This document shows positions 47,826-57,914 of a DNA stretch of 64,000 nt, in pieces. The DNA is from Irpex lacteus (Eukaryota > Basidiomycota > Agaricomycetes > Polyporales > Irpicaceae). The stretch covers positions 27,373-91,372 of the forward strand of contig MQVO02000063.1 in assembly GCA_001986395.2 (NCBI GenBank), given 5' to 3'. A program made the position numbers and the translations under genes. Under the pieces are notes generated by a model. It did not search any database. It had not been told where the DNA came from and saw nothing but the letters and a program-made list of their open reading frames with translations. Within the stretch, counting starts at the first letter, position 1. Each line of letters opens with the position of its first letter.

Positions 47826-50560
47826 TTTGGTCTCGACTTTGGCGGAGGGCAGAGAGGGAGTGGCATGGCACTTCGAGGGGCGTGGGTGTATTTATACGAT
47901 GACTGCTGCGAGGTGATCATGAGAGAGGACCGCGCTGGTGTGAGCCTGAGATCGAAGGTCAGGGTCCTGAGCTTCTTTCACGACTGAATTGAATTGACGT
48001 CGAAGATCCCTCGCCCGATGACCGAAGAGGTGATGAGAATAGGCTTATTGGGGTTGGAGAGGTTCACGAGGGCATTGCGTTATCGTGAGATGGACGTGCA
48101 CAGATAAGTGAGAGAACTGCGCTTGGTATTGGGATGGCCTGGGACGCGGTGGTGTTGGGACAGCCAGAAAAGACTGGACGGGACTGTATTGGTCTCCTGC
48201 TAAGACGCGTCCGGGACGAGGAGGCCGGAGTGGGACGCCCATCGAACAGGATTCGCGATGGGAAGTTCGAAGCTCGATGCCACTCCACACTGTCCGTACG
48301 CTGAGAACACTCGTCCCGCCGTCATCGTCGAGCTGTCCGCCACACATCAGTGCATCAACGCGCCGCCTTAGAATCAGGGTCGAGAGTCATATGGATGCGT
48401 CATCGTCGTCGATAGATGAACCTAAGGACGCCGTTTCTTTTTCGTTAGCGCAGAGCAGAGCACCAGGAAAGGGAGACGCACGCGGCGCACTTACTGACGT
48501 CGACGAATGTGGGCACAAAGACCGAGGAGAGCGTTCGGGTCGGGATGCATGAGTGTATGCTGTGTAATGCTGCGACATCTCTTCGACGCTGAAGTTCTCG
48601 CCGAGGCACATGAAAATGCGGTTCTGTCAGAACGTCCGAGTCGAGCGTCCAACTCTAAACTCCCTAAGCCAAGAACAGTCAAGCGTCAGCATCGCGGGTA
48701 GAAGAATGCACCATTGATATTGAACGCACTTGTGGGACCGCCACAGTTCTTCGAGCTCGCCTTGCACGCTAACTTGAAGTTCATCCTCGAACTGTCTTTG
48801 CTTCTTGAGAACCTCTCTTTGTTGCATTGTTGTATCCTCCGACGCGACACGGCGTTTTTTTTTTTCGACTTCTAAGTCGGACGACCAGCGCCGCTGTAGG
48901 TGGTGTACCCGCGCGATCGCGACAACTTCGAATGTTCTTGCACCGGATGGCAGTCGCGAATGTTGCACATGCGTCATCGTCACGATAAATGAACGTAGAA
49001 CGCCGGTTTCGTTTTCAGTTTCGTTAGCGCAGAGCAGAGTATCAGAAAGGGAGACGCACGTAGCGCACTTACCGGCATGTCGACGAATGTGGGCACAAAG
49101 GCTGAGAAGAGCGTTCGGGTCGGATGGATGAGTGTATGCTGTGCACTGCTACGACGTCTCTTTGACGCGTACGCCCATCTCTCAAGCTATCGAGCGTTCG
49201 TCGAGGCACACGAGAGCTCGGTTCTGTCAATCAAGGACTCACTCGAGCGTCCAACTCTAAACTCCCTAAGCCAAGAACAGTCAAGCGTCAGCATGTTAGC
49301 GTCGCGGGTCGAAGAATGGACCATTGAACGCACTTGTGGGACCGCCACAGTTCTTCCAGCTCGTCTTGCACGCTAAGCCGTCTATGTGAACCTGACGCAT
49401 TACTGGCCTAGACTCCTCTGACTGTGTTTATGTACTTTCCAACATCTTGAAGAAGTCAGGGAGACCACAAACAGGACACATACACGGTGGTTCTTTGATT
49501 GCTACCAGTAAGACGACCATTGGTGAGTCATGTGCCTGCACGATCGCGACAACCTCGAGTGTTCTCGTACATATGACCCATCTGTTGTCGTGATTATGAG
49601 ATATTGACTGGTCGACCGCCGGGACTGTGCAGATAATAATCCAACGTCGACTTCTGCAACCATGACCGACCTCGACGTTTCGCTCTGACGCTCGGAGACT
49701 AGGACGGTCACGTTCGACTTTGAGTCGTCATTAATGACACAGTGACGGGTGACCATCCAGGCTAGAAAACATAACCACAGTAAGTAAGTCAAGTCACTCT
49801 CGCTCATAGGTCCGTCGAGTCGTTCGTCAAATTCAAACGCACCTAACTCGCAGTGCATCCGAGCCCGCCATCCCTCGCCTCTGAGTCGATGACGACACTC
49901 TAGATCTCACTCAATCACACGGTACGACCAGCGACCAGCGAACGAGCTCGAGCTCACCAACATCTGGGGTCCCTTCGAACCCTTCGAATTCTCAATTGCA
50001 GCGCTCCCGCTTCTCACACTACTCAATCTCCCAATCCTTCGAATTCGTCCCTACGTCCCTGGAAAGCGAGACCTGTGACTTCGGAATTCCGGCTGTCGTC
50101 CCGCGCTTCGAGTGTTCAAAGTTCTCAGCTGGTCTCTGTGTTCTCAGCTGGTCTCTGTGTTCTCGGCTGGTCTTCGCCACGGTGTCGATTGCAATTGACA
50201 TGAGACCGTTGAAGCTTGAGTGATTGGCAGGGCGGCGTGATTGAGTGATAGAGTTGTGTGAACGCGAAGCGTTCGGTCCGCACCTCGTGAGCCTAGTGGT
50301 CGTCTCGTCGCCTCAGGTGTTCCAGTCTCGTGCAGTAGTACTTAGTACAGTAAATCCAGCAGAGACACGTCGATTCAGCAGAGAGGCGACGCCTTTGCGG
50401 CAAGTCAAGTTCAAGTTCAAGTTCAAGAGGAGAACGACAAGCAAAACGAAACAAATCAAAACAAACATTCTAATTGAGCGATCGGACCGAGCTGCGAGGT
50501 TCTCACGCTTCCCCACACACATCAACGTCTCTGGATCTTTCCCCACAGCTCTGCTGAGAA
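47826..50560. repeat. Inverted duplicated non-coding region and hairpin array, block III
   Basis: Reverse complement of the block I/II material: the S3 promoter (TATA near 47890), the CGGACAGTGTGG stretch, array units with the complement of TTCTACCCGCGACGCTGAC near 48695 and 49300, a T run with CGACTTCTAAGTCGG (about 48865-48881), and the complement of the GTGGGGAAGCGTGAGAACC stretch (about 50495-50515). No gene is supported. Confidence 0.65.
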
Positions 50561-50646
50561 CATCGGCTCCTCGTGCCTGCCCGCCCTCATGGCCAACTTG
50601 GACGTGTACTTGCGTGAAAGCAAAGAGTCAAGGTCTCTGGTACCTA

Positions 50647-51262
50647 ATGATTTTAATTGATGATGAACTACAGTTTCGAGTCGATCTGGACGTCTTGCAA
50701 TTGGTGCATGATTCGTCGCCGCTCGAGTTTAATTATACCATGCATATGACAATGGACAAGCTAGAATACAGTCCATGTCCATACGTACACAACAACTTGA
50801 GAGGTCGGTACGCACGAGACGCAAATGCAAATAGGGACTTACACCTCGTCTGTCAAGACTCAGGCCCCGATGGTGCTTCACATGCCTCGAGTGATCCCGC
50901 CAAGTACTTAATACTTGCTCAAGCTACATGTCAGTGAGTGCAGCCCGCAGTCCAACAACCTGTACACCCGCCGTTCACTCAACCTTTACCATGTTTGGAC
51001 GACACATCGATCGACAGGAAGGAGCTCGAGCTGCGGTTCAAAGAGGGTGAATATGACAAGATCCGGTTCGTCGAGACGAAGTCATGGGGAGTATTCGATG
51101 GAAGGCTTGAGAGGTTAAGTACACTGAAAGACATCGTCGAACCCGTATGTGAGATAATGCGTATTGCACATCTGGAGGCAGGCTGTTCTGTTTCAAATTA
51201 CTTTCTTTGTCAATGCGCAGGCCCAATTCGAATTTGACGAGATTTCCAATGGCATACTATGA
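50647..51262 (+). CDS. Small hypothetical protein convergent with the MYND gene (about 151 aa)
   Basis: Three exons: 50647-50933, 51018-51144 and 51221-51262 (152 codons). It starts MILIDDELQFRVDLDV; the frame is open further upstream, so an earlier start is possible. Later parts read SSDPAKYLILAQATCQ, KELELRFKEGEYDKIRF, VETKSWGVFDGRLERL and TLKDIVEP, ending AQFEFDEISNGIL. I do not recognise it. Support comes from its decayed twin at 14052-14290, where the same exon reads with conservative changes, and from the two in-frame introns. It points towards the MYND gene, whose stop is about 200 bp away. Confidence 0.55.
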
Positions 51263-51464
51263 ATCATAATCAGAAGAGTATGGGGGCTCTCAGACTTGTG
51301 GCACGACGATGTCACGGTGAGCTTCTTGAAGGGTCGACGTTAACTTCTAAAGTTCGGGTTCGAGCGCAGCTCTACGGCATGGTCACTAGCGATCTGACCA
51401 AGGAGCTCGGTGGATCTGAGTGGTGATAATGCAGCGCCGTCGTTCAAGTTCACAAACCCGCACT

Positions 51465-53501
51465 TCAGCTCAAGCTCTGACGGCCAAGACAGATATCTCT
51501 ATGCCCCAACTTCCAATCTCTACACACCGAACACTGGCAGTAAGCACTCGGGCTTGCACATGATGCACTGCACACAACGACTCACCTCATCTGACACCGT
51601 TCGCCGCAATAGAACACCGCCCAACATCCCCTACAAACCCTCCGAGTCTTATGCCACCGGGACTTCCGCCCATAACACGGACACTCCGTCAAGAAGCAGC
51701 CTTGGACGCGCTCAGCCGGGGTGAGGTAGCGAACTAACAAGTCTCGTTCCCGTAGGTACCTATTCAGCCGGTACGCAGTACCTAGCTCGTGCCAGAGTTC
51801 TGTGATTTCTTCCAAGTGAGTGACGGACGTTTGGTCGCGTCTTTGTTTGAATGCATGCAGGGCGGAGCTGAGGTCTTCGAGGATCGGCAACCAGTGCCCA
51901 TGGAGGATGCGACGAACGTCGGCAAAAGCTCGTGCGGCCTCTTCTTGAGTGTTGACCCACCGTCCACCTCCGAATGTCTTGAGCGCTGTGATGATGGCAA
52001 CGATGGATTCTATGCGGATATCGTTGAGCACGGATAGCACACAGAGAGTCGGAGTCTAGGATGCAGAGCTCACCTCGCAGAATTTCCTCAGTATCGGTAG
52101 TGTATGCGTATACGATGACAGACGCGACCTCGGCGAGGAAGTTGAACCCGTGAGGACGAAAGGTGACGCATTTCATAACCGCCTCTTTGCCAATCTTGTA
52201 TATCGAACTGAGGACATAACAAGCCATTTGAGAGCCAAGTCGATGAAAGAATATAGGCACTCACTGGAAGCAGCTCAGAGTCATGATAGATATCCTTCGA
52301 TCGGCCAACGGGCCGCCACTCATGTACCCATGGCACCAATACCGTCGAGACATCCTAGTCAGTCTGTACAGCAACTCCTTGAGATAGTCTTCGGATATGT
52401 AAGACCTGTGGGGAGAGCCATGTAGCACGGCCAACACCATATTGAGCGTGTCGTATAAACACGATGGCTCCAGCATATATTTGATATCCTCGGAGGGCAG
52501 TGCTCTGAGTAAGGTTTCGTACAGCGGGCCAGTGGCGGGAAGCATTGATTCATGAAGGAATCTGGCGATGTGAGCCTTCCGAGGGTCGACCCGTTCTTCA
52601 CAGATACCCACGATGATGCGCGCAGAAACGCGGGACTGGTACGTTTGTGGAGTTGAGCGGCCCCAGAGCAGAAGCGCGATGTGAGCGGCATGTGAGGATA
52701 GGGAGGGGGCGGCGCCCTGTCTGTTGATATGTGAGGAGTAGTCGAGATTGCATGTACGTAAGCTAAGTTTGAACCTCTACTTACTGAAATTGTCGGACCA
52801 TCACGAAGTGGCATTCCAACAGGTACGCGATGAGAGGGAATATGTCGCCGTTGGACCCTGCAAAGTTTTCTGTGAACATATAATGCCGCAGGGCGTTGTC
52901 ACGGTCCCAGAGCATTTTCCATAGTAGTGAAAAGCGATCTATGCACCCTTCGCACGTGGAAGGCTCCGTTGGGCGTTGGACTTTACCACTATCTAGGATG
53001 ATGATCTTGCTGATGCATCTCAGCGTGTGATATATTTTGAGCTGTAGCAGATCCCAGAGTCACGAGCGCAACGACAGGAAGTGTCAGAATATCTGAGCCT
53101 GTGCTAGAGAGTAGCGAGCAAGAACATACTGCGGCCCAGAACCCCTTCCTTCCAGCATCTTTGGGGCCTGCGATTTTCCCCTCTCTTAGTTCCTTGTACC
53201 AACGCTTGTCTGAAGCGATGTCCAATAATGCGATGAGGAAGCTGGAGGAGTGCAATTCTTCGCCAGGATGTACCTGAGAGGCGTCCTCGAAGTCCCATGG
53301 GCACGAGAGTATGAAAGGCAGGTACTTGAGGTCGTTGGCTGAGAAGAGCTCCTTGGCTAGCGGTGCAGCGTGTTCGGGATGTTCCTGGAACAGGCGAGTG
53401 TACTGGGACCATGGCTTCGTAAAGTCGTCCTCGGGCATAGACGTCATATGGTGCGGAGTGTGGTGTACAACCTCCAGGGATTGGGAGTCAGAAGTGTTCA
53501 T
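51465..53501 (-). CDS. MYND-type zinc-finger protein, second copy (about 565 aa)
   Basis: Six exons from right to left: 53501-53130, 53041-52785, 52720-52265, 52207-52074, 52009-51586 and 51519-51465 (566 codons in frame). Exons 2 to 6 have exactly the same lengths as in the copy at 11862-13850 (257, 456, 134, 424, 55 nt); only exon 1 is longer, by 48 nt. The start MNTSDSQSLEV is chosen by position; an in-frame ATG lies further up. The MYND finger is unchanged (CRGCWAVFYCGERCQM, DWKLGHRDIC). It follows copy F on the same strand, just as the first MYND gene follows copy A, so family gene and MYND gene were duplicated as a pair. Confidence 0.85.
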
Positions 53502-54354
53502 TGCGACGGAGACCGATGACGCTCGTAGCTTGATTCTTGAACTGAGAATTGTAAGTTGATCTAGGTGATACACACAGTCAGAGAGCATAATAAAAGCTGT
53601 TCCATCTACATACCAATTAACTAGTATTTATAGTGTCACGAATGAGGGAGAGTACATCCTCTTGGCTGAAGGCCCTGTGTATGGAGGACTTGTCGTCACA
53701 GGCAGCTCGTGTCCAAGTGCACAGCGTTGTTGGCTACAACTTTGAGAGAGGCTGAACACACCGCAGGAGGAGAAAGTTATGGGTATACGGACATGCATGT
53801 AGGTTGAGCTTGAGCCTCTGGGATAATCGAAGTTTTGGTGCTGACGTGTGACGCGGCCATGGCCGCTCTCCATCACGAAGCAGTCGTCCACAGATGGCAG
53901 CTCGATTACTATTCTGGTTCCCAGGACGGCGGGGTCCGAAACATTGAACAAGGCACTCTGCCACCAGAGATAAATATCAGCACGCACATGTGCGGTACCT
54001 ACTTCAAGCTTCAAGTTCCAACTCCCACAAATAGGAGTCACGGTCACCGGTGTGTATTTCCGGCTCAAATTGGCGTAGAGGACGAGCACAGTTCGACTTC
54101 CAAGTATCTGAAGTCACGGTAGTCTCGTCAGATAGCTTCCAAACATCATTTCTCTGCGATATTCATTGCTAAACAGCTTGAGGTGAACTTTACCTTCAAC
54201 TTCTGGCCACTCAGAATCCGAGGATGCGAGAAAAAGAACAGCACAGTCAATAATATGACAATCAGTACGAACACCGGGTCCGAGGTAGAGGGTATAATGA
54301 CAATTCCTTGTGGGGTATACCAGTACTGGGTGGTTCAGGTCCTCATCGAGTGCC
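53502..54354. other. Intergenic between copy F and the MYND gene
   Basis: Two minus frames (54389-54114 and 54089-53628) look mildly protein-like (e.g. GKVHLKLFSNEYRREMMF, GSWNLKLEVGTAHVRADIYL), but they are out of frame with each other and with copy F. I could not join them by an intron. They may be a decayed gene. Confidence 0.3.
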
Positions 54355-56838
54355 TCAATCGCACAGAGTGGTCGTGTCAGAAAGTCCACTCTGCCGTACT
54401 GACGGCGGGGCCCGTCTGGTACGGTCTTGCTTGGCGAAGGCGAAAATCCGCTCGATTGTCGAGTGTATCGTAGAGCGGCTTTTTCTGCTGTCTGAGTCTC
54501 GCGTCGACGTCACAGTTTCCGCATTGCGCCCTCGACGATGCCATTTTAAGCTGACATATGCAAAGTGACATGAGTATCCGCATGACTGTACCATACTGGG
54601 CAGTACTCACGCTCGCATCGCACGGTAGATGATTCCTGCTTCGGAAGACTCGTTGTTGTCTACCTGGACATCGACGGACATGGACTGATGAATGAAAGAA
54701 CAGGATCAAGGGGTCAGTTCAACTCGCGTGAAATTTAGAAATCTTACATCGAAGTCAACCAGATCCTTCTGACATTTGGCTATTACAAAATAGTCAACAA
54801 GTGACGGCAGTAGAGGCCAATAACGTAGACTCACCATCCAACTCTGGGTCGTCAAGCTTGCAGATAGGATCTTCCTTTTGCAAGGAAGTTGACTCTGGAT
54901 ATTTATCAAGCTCTAGTATTGACAACGAACGCAAGTTGACGGGATTCAGGTTTTCCAGGCAGTTCTGAATCTCGTTGATCTCCGGGGCGCTGAGATTACG
55001 GTATGAAGTGTGGTAGCCTACGCTCGATAAGTATCGATGTCAAGTCCTGTCATACAGTGAACGTATGCACTAACCCGTCTTTTGCCTGAATCTCTCTGGC
55101 GAAGATATAACCCGGCGACGGCAATGGAACTTCTCGTTTCCTGCAGAATGGCAATGCAGAAGACCGGGTGGAGCAGCAGGTGATGGTTCTATCCGCTGCA
55201 AGACTGAGTCGTCATCTTGGGTCGTTGGCAGCCATATGTCTGTGTCATCAGGTGCAACCTCCAAGGGCGCCTGAAGAGCGATGGGTCTTTGAGAGAGGGC
55301 GTCGTGCGCAAAAGATACAACTTACATATTCCAAGCCAGAGTTGGTCTGTAGTTTTCCCACTTATTCCAGCAACTCGTTTTGTCAGTATCTGCAGAGTGC
55401 CAGAAGATAAAGGAACATACCTTTGAACTCGTCCACGACAACCTGTATGTCCAGTTTATGAAGCGTGCTAGCGAGGGACTGGGGGATTGGAGCATTCTGG
55501 GCAGTGAATACACACAGACCTTCCGTGAGTACCTGGTCATAAAACACGAACCAAATCACGGTCTTACTGCGAATATAACCTCGATATCCGCATCACTTGC
55601 AATAGCAACGTCCGCATCGGAGTTCTAGTATACAACATCATAAGGCAACTGGTGAGTATAGTGCATATGCGATGAGCAATGTGAGAAACAAACCTCTAAT
55701 ATATAATCCAATACGTCGTCTAAAGGACTTCGCGGCTATGGAAAAGGGCTAGCGTAAGCGCAACGTCAAACAGGGATGAGACCTACTATCATAGGCACTC
55801 ACCGGAAAGTTTCCAGTGTCCATTTCAATAGAATAGTCAGCTGACGACACGGATGTACCTGCGCTGCCAACAGAATCATCGTCTCGGTCGTCAGGAGTAG
55901 ACCTCTTCCCATTTGCAACGATCTTGGTCGGGAGGAGTTTGCGATGCTTGAGCTTGTATATGTTGAGGAATATGCATTGATCCTTCGTACGTTTAGCCAC
56001 GCGCCCTTCGCCTCGCGAGTTATCGGAATGCTCGTCGCCCCCGTATAGTAAGTCATATGGACCACTGCGCTGCTCGCAGTTATGATACTCGCTATATTCA
56101 GAAGATAAACTGAATTTGGCCGCGGCGGCTGCCGAGACTTGTGCCCCAACGGTGACCTCTTGTGTTCGGTCGACTTTACCCAGAGACGCTCCCACTGTCC
56201 AGGACGATGTCTTCATTGTCCCTCTAACGAGAACGAGGTCTTCTTTGGCACAACGAATGCCTAACTTTCTGTCGTCGGTAGCGAATGCATGCCAGCTTGC
56301 GTGATGTTGCAGCATATACCTCTCGAATGGGGCGTTAGGGCCGAACGAAGCCTTCGTTGCGTGATCCTTGAGGACCAGAAACGCGCCACGGTGACTCGTA
56401 CACTTGAAGGTGTATGAAAGTTCCCCTCCGGCGATCCCTTTCACATTCCTATCGTAGTGATCTCATATTAGCGGAGTAGTGCCTCATCCAAAAATAAACT
56501 TACGCCAATGCATGCGCTTCCGCGGTGTTGACCTTGACGCTTTCACTGCAGAAGGGTCGAGGCTGGAGAAATCCGTCTCTGACGGACTTCAGATTGTTGT
56601 TGAACTCGATAGGGACAAACCCTTCCGGGACCCCAGCGGCATTGAGTTCGTGATCTGAATCGACTGTTATGTTAAACAGACTCTTGAAGCCGCCATCTTC
56701 GTCGAAGTATCCCACGTCGCCGAGTTCTATACCACGAACACGGCCGTCGCTGATCTCCATAGGTTCTGGAAACCATAACGGGTGGCCGTAACCATATGTT
56801 CGGAGTTGCTCAGCATAGACCGTGGCTGCGAGTCCCAT
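54355..56838 (-). CDS. Copy F of the GHPLW/PEP family, no recognised DNA-binding domain (about 623 aa)
   Basis: Eleven exons from right to left: 56838-56504, 56448-55803, 55735-55694, 55624-55568, 55496-55421, 55360-55326, 55270-55075, 55017-54835, 54779-54748, 54684-54611 and 54550-54355 (624 codons in frame). Core: MGLAATVYAEQL, GYGHPLWFPEP, LGDVGYFDEDGGFKSLF, YTFKCTSHRGAFLVLKDH, LVRGTMKTSSWTVG, DQCIFLNIYKLKHRKLL, DDVLDYILE and SDADVAIASDADIE. The tail begins APLEVAPDDTDIWLPTT, related to the start of the tail of D (APSEYGSECTDIRPPTS), and ends with a basic helix (SRKSRSTIHSTIERIF, then SGLSDTTTLC) like the D end. One tail segment contains ICKLDDPELDAKCQKD. Role unknown; D and F probably share a function distinct from the copies with DNA-binding-like tails. 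Confidence 0.85.
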
Positions 56839-57914
56839 TATTGCCGGCCTTGGAGGCGAGGCTGGGCGAGAGCAGGGAGAGGGAAGAAGAGTGCAAAGGT
56901 TCGCCTTCACTAGATATGCTCTATGAGCATTGCTATGGATGGGCTATACAGACAAACGTGGGAATAAGTGGAAAGAAGAGCTGTGCACGAATGTAAACAT
57001 GAACGTACCTCACTTCGCAGATATGTCAAGAACTTCACTGGCAAGTTGAGAAACCAGTGATAGCGCGTATCATCCTAGCACATGTCGGCACTGCATTTGC
57101 AGTGCGATGTTTGCATGCGCCTTGACATGTGTAGACGATGTCAAATTTCGAGCTGCTTGTTCCAACGCAAGACATGGCTGAGTTGGCTCATCGAGTAAGT
57201 ACGAGGGGCTCCCGTTGCTCATGGTGAGTAGGATACTAGTACTCGCTACAAGTTTGCTGATGTCAGCTACTAGACTGGCATGGCTATGCCGGCGCCAACT
57301 CGTAACGTCAATGTGATTGGTCACATACTGCTACATATGGGTATCACGCGTCACATGCGTCACGCTCGAGTTGTCTGCGGCCGACTACCGCTCACGCATT
57401 TGACTACCGTGACTACGTACACTACATGTAGAGCTATGTACCAGTACAATGCGATTGCCACATCGACAAGCACATGCGACAGCTGCACTGCTTTCTTCTT
57501 TAAAGCTGGCGTAAGAATTAGGTGAGTACAAGCTGTTCATACTAAGACTCTGAGGTTACTACCAAAGTTCAATTGATTAGATGCATTAAAGTGTATTGAT
57601 CGTTTTTGATACAGGAGACGTGGCGACAGGCAATCATTCTATAGCTATTAAATACAATAACCGTACCAGAGTGTTGCACCCTGACTGGACGTACAGCGAC
57701 GAGCGCGGTACAATGGTACGTTCTATGTACGTTCCATGTCAAACCTAGTTTCGACGCCCTACGTGAGTAGTATTCAACCCTCATTGCATAGCCTTGCAGT
57801 GCTACCGTGCTCTATTCCCACGTCCTTCGCACAGGAAAACCAAATCCTACAACACCATAGACCCGTATAAACTGCCACTTTTTGTCCCTCTACAACGAGC
57901 CCACATTGTCCTCT
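56839..57914. promoter_or_regulatory. Divergent promoter region of copies F and G
   Basis: F and G are head to head, about 1.08 kb apart. No gene is supported. The F side shares short stretches with the D 5' flank. A pyrimidine-rich tract precedes each ATG. Confidence 0.4.

Noticed and set aside
53628..54089. Minus-strand 153-codon frame between copy F and the MYND gene
   Set aside because: Looks partly protein-like but cannot be joined to its neighbour frame by a valid intron and has no counterpart after copy A; not listed as a gene.
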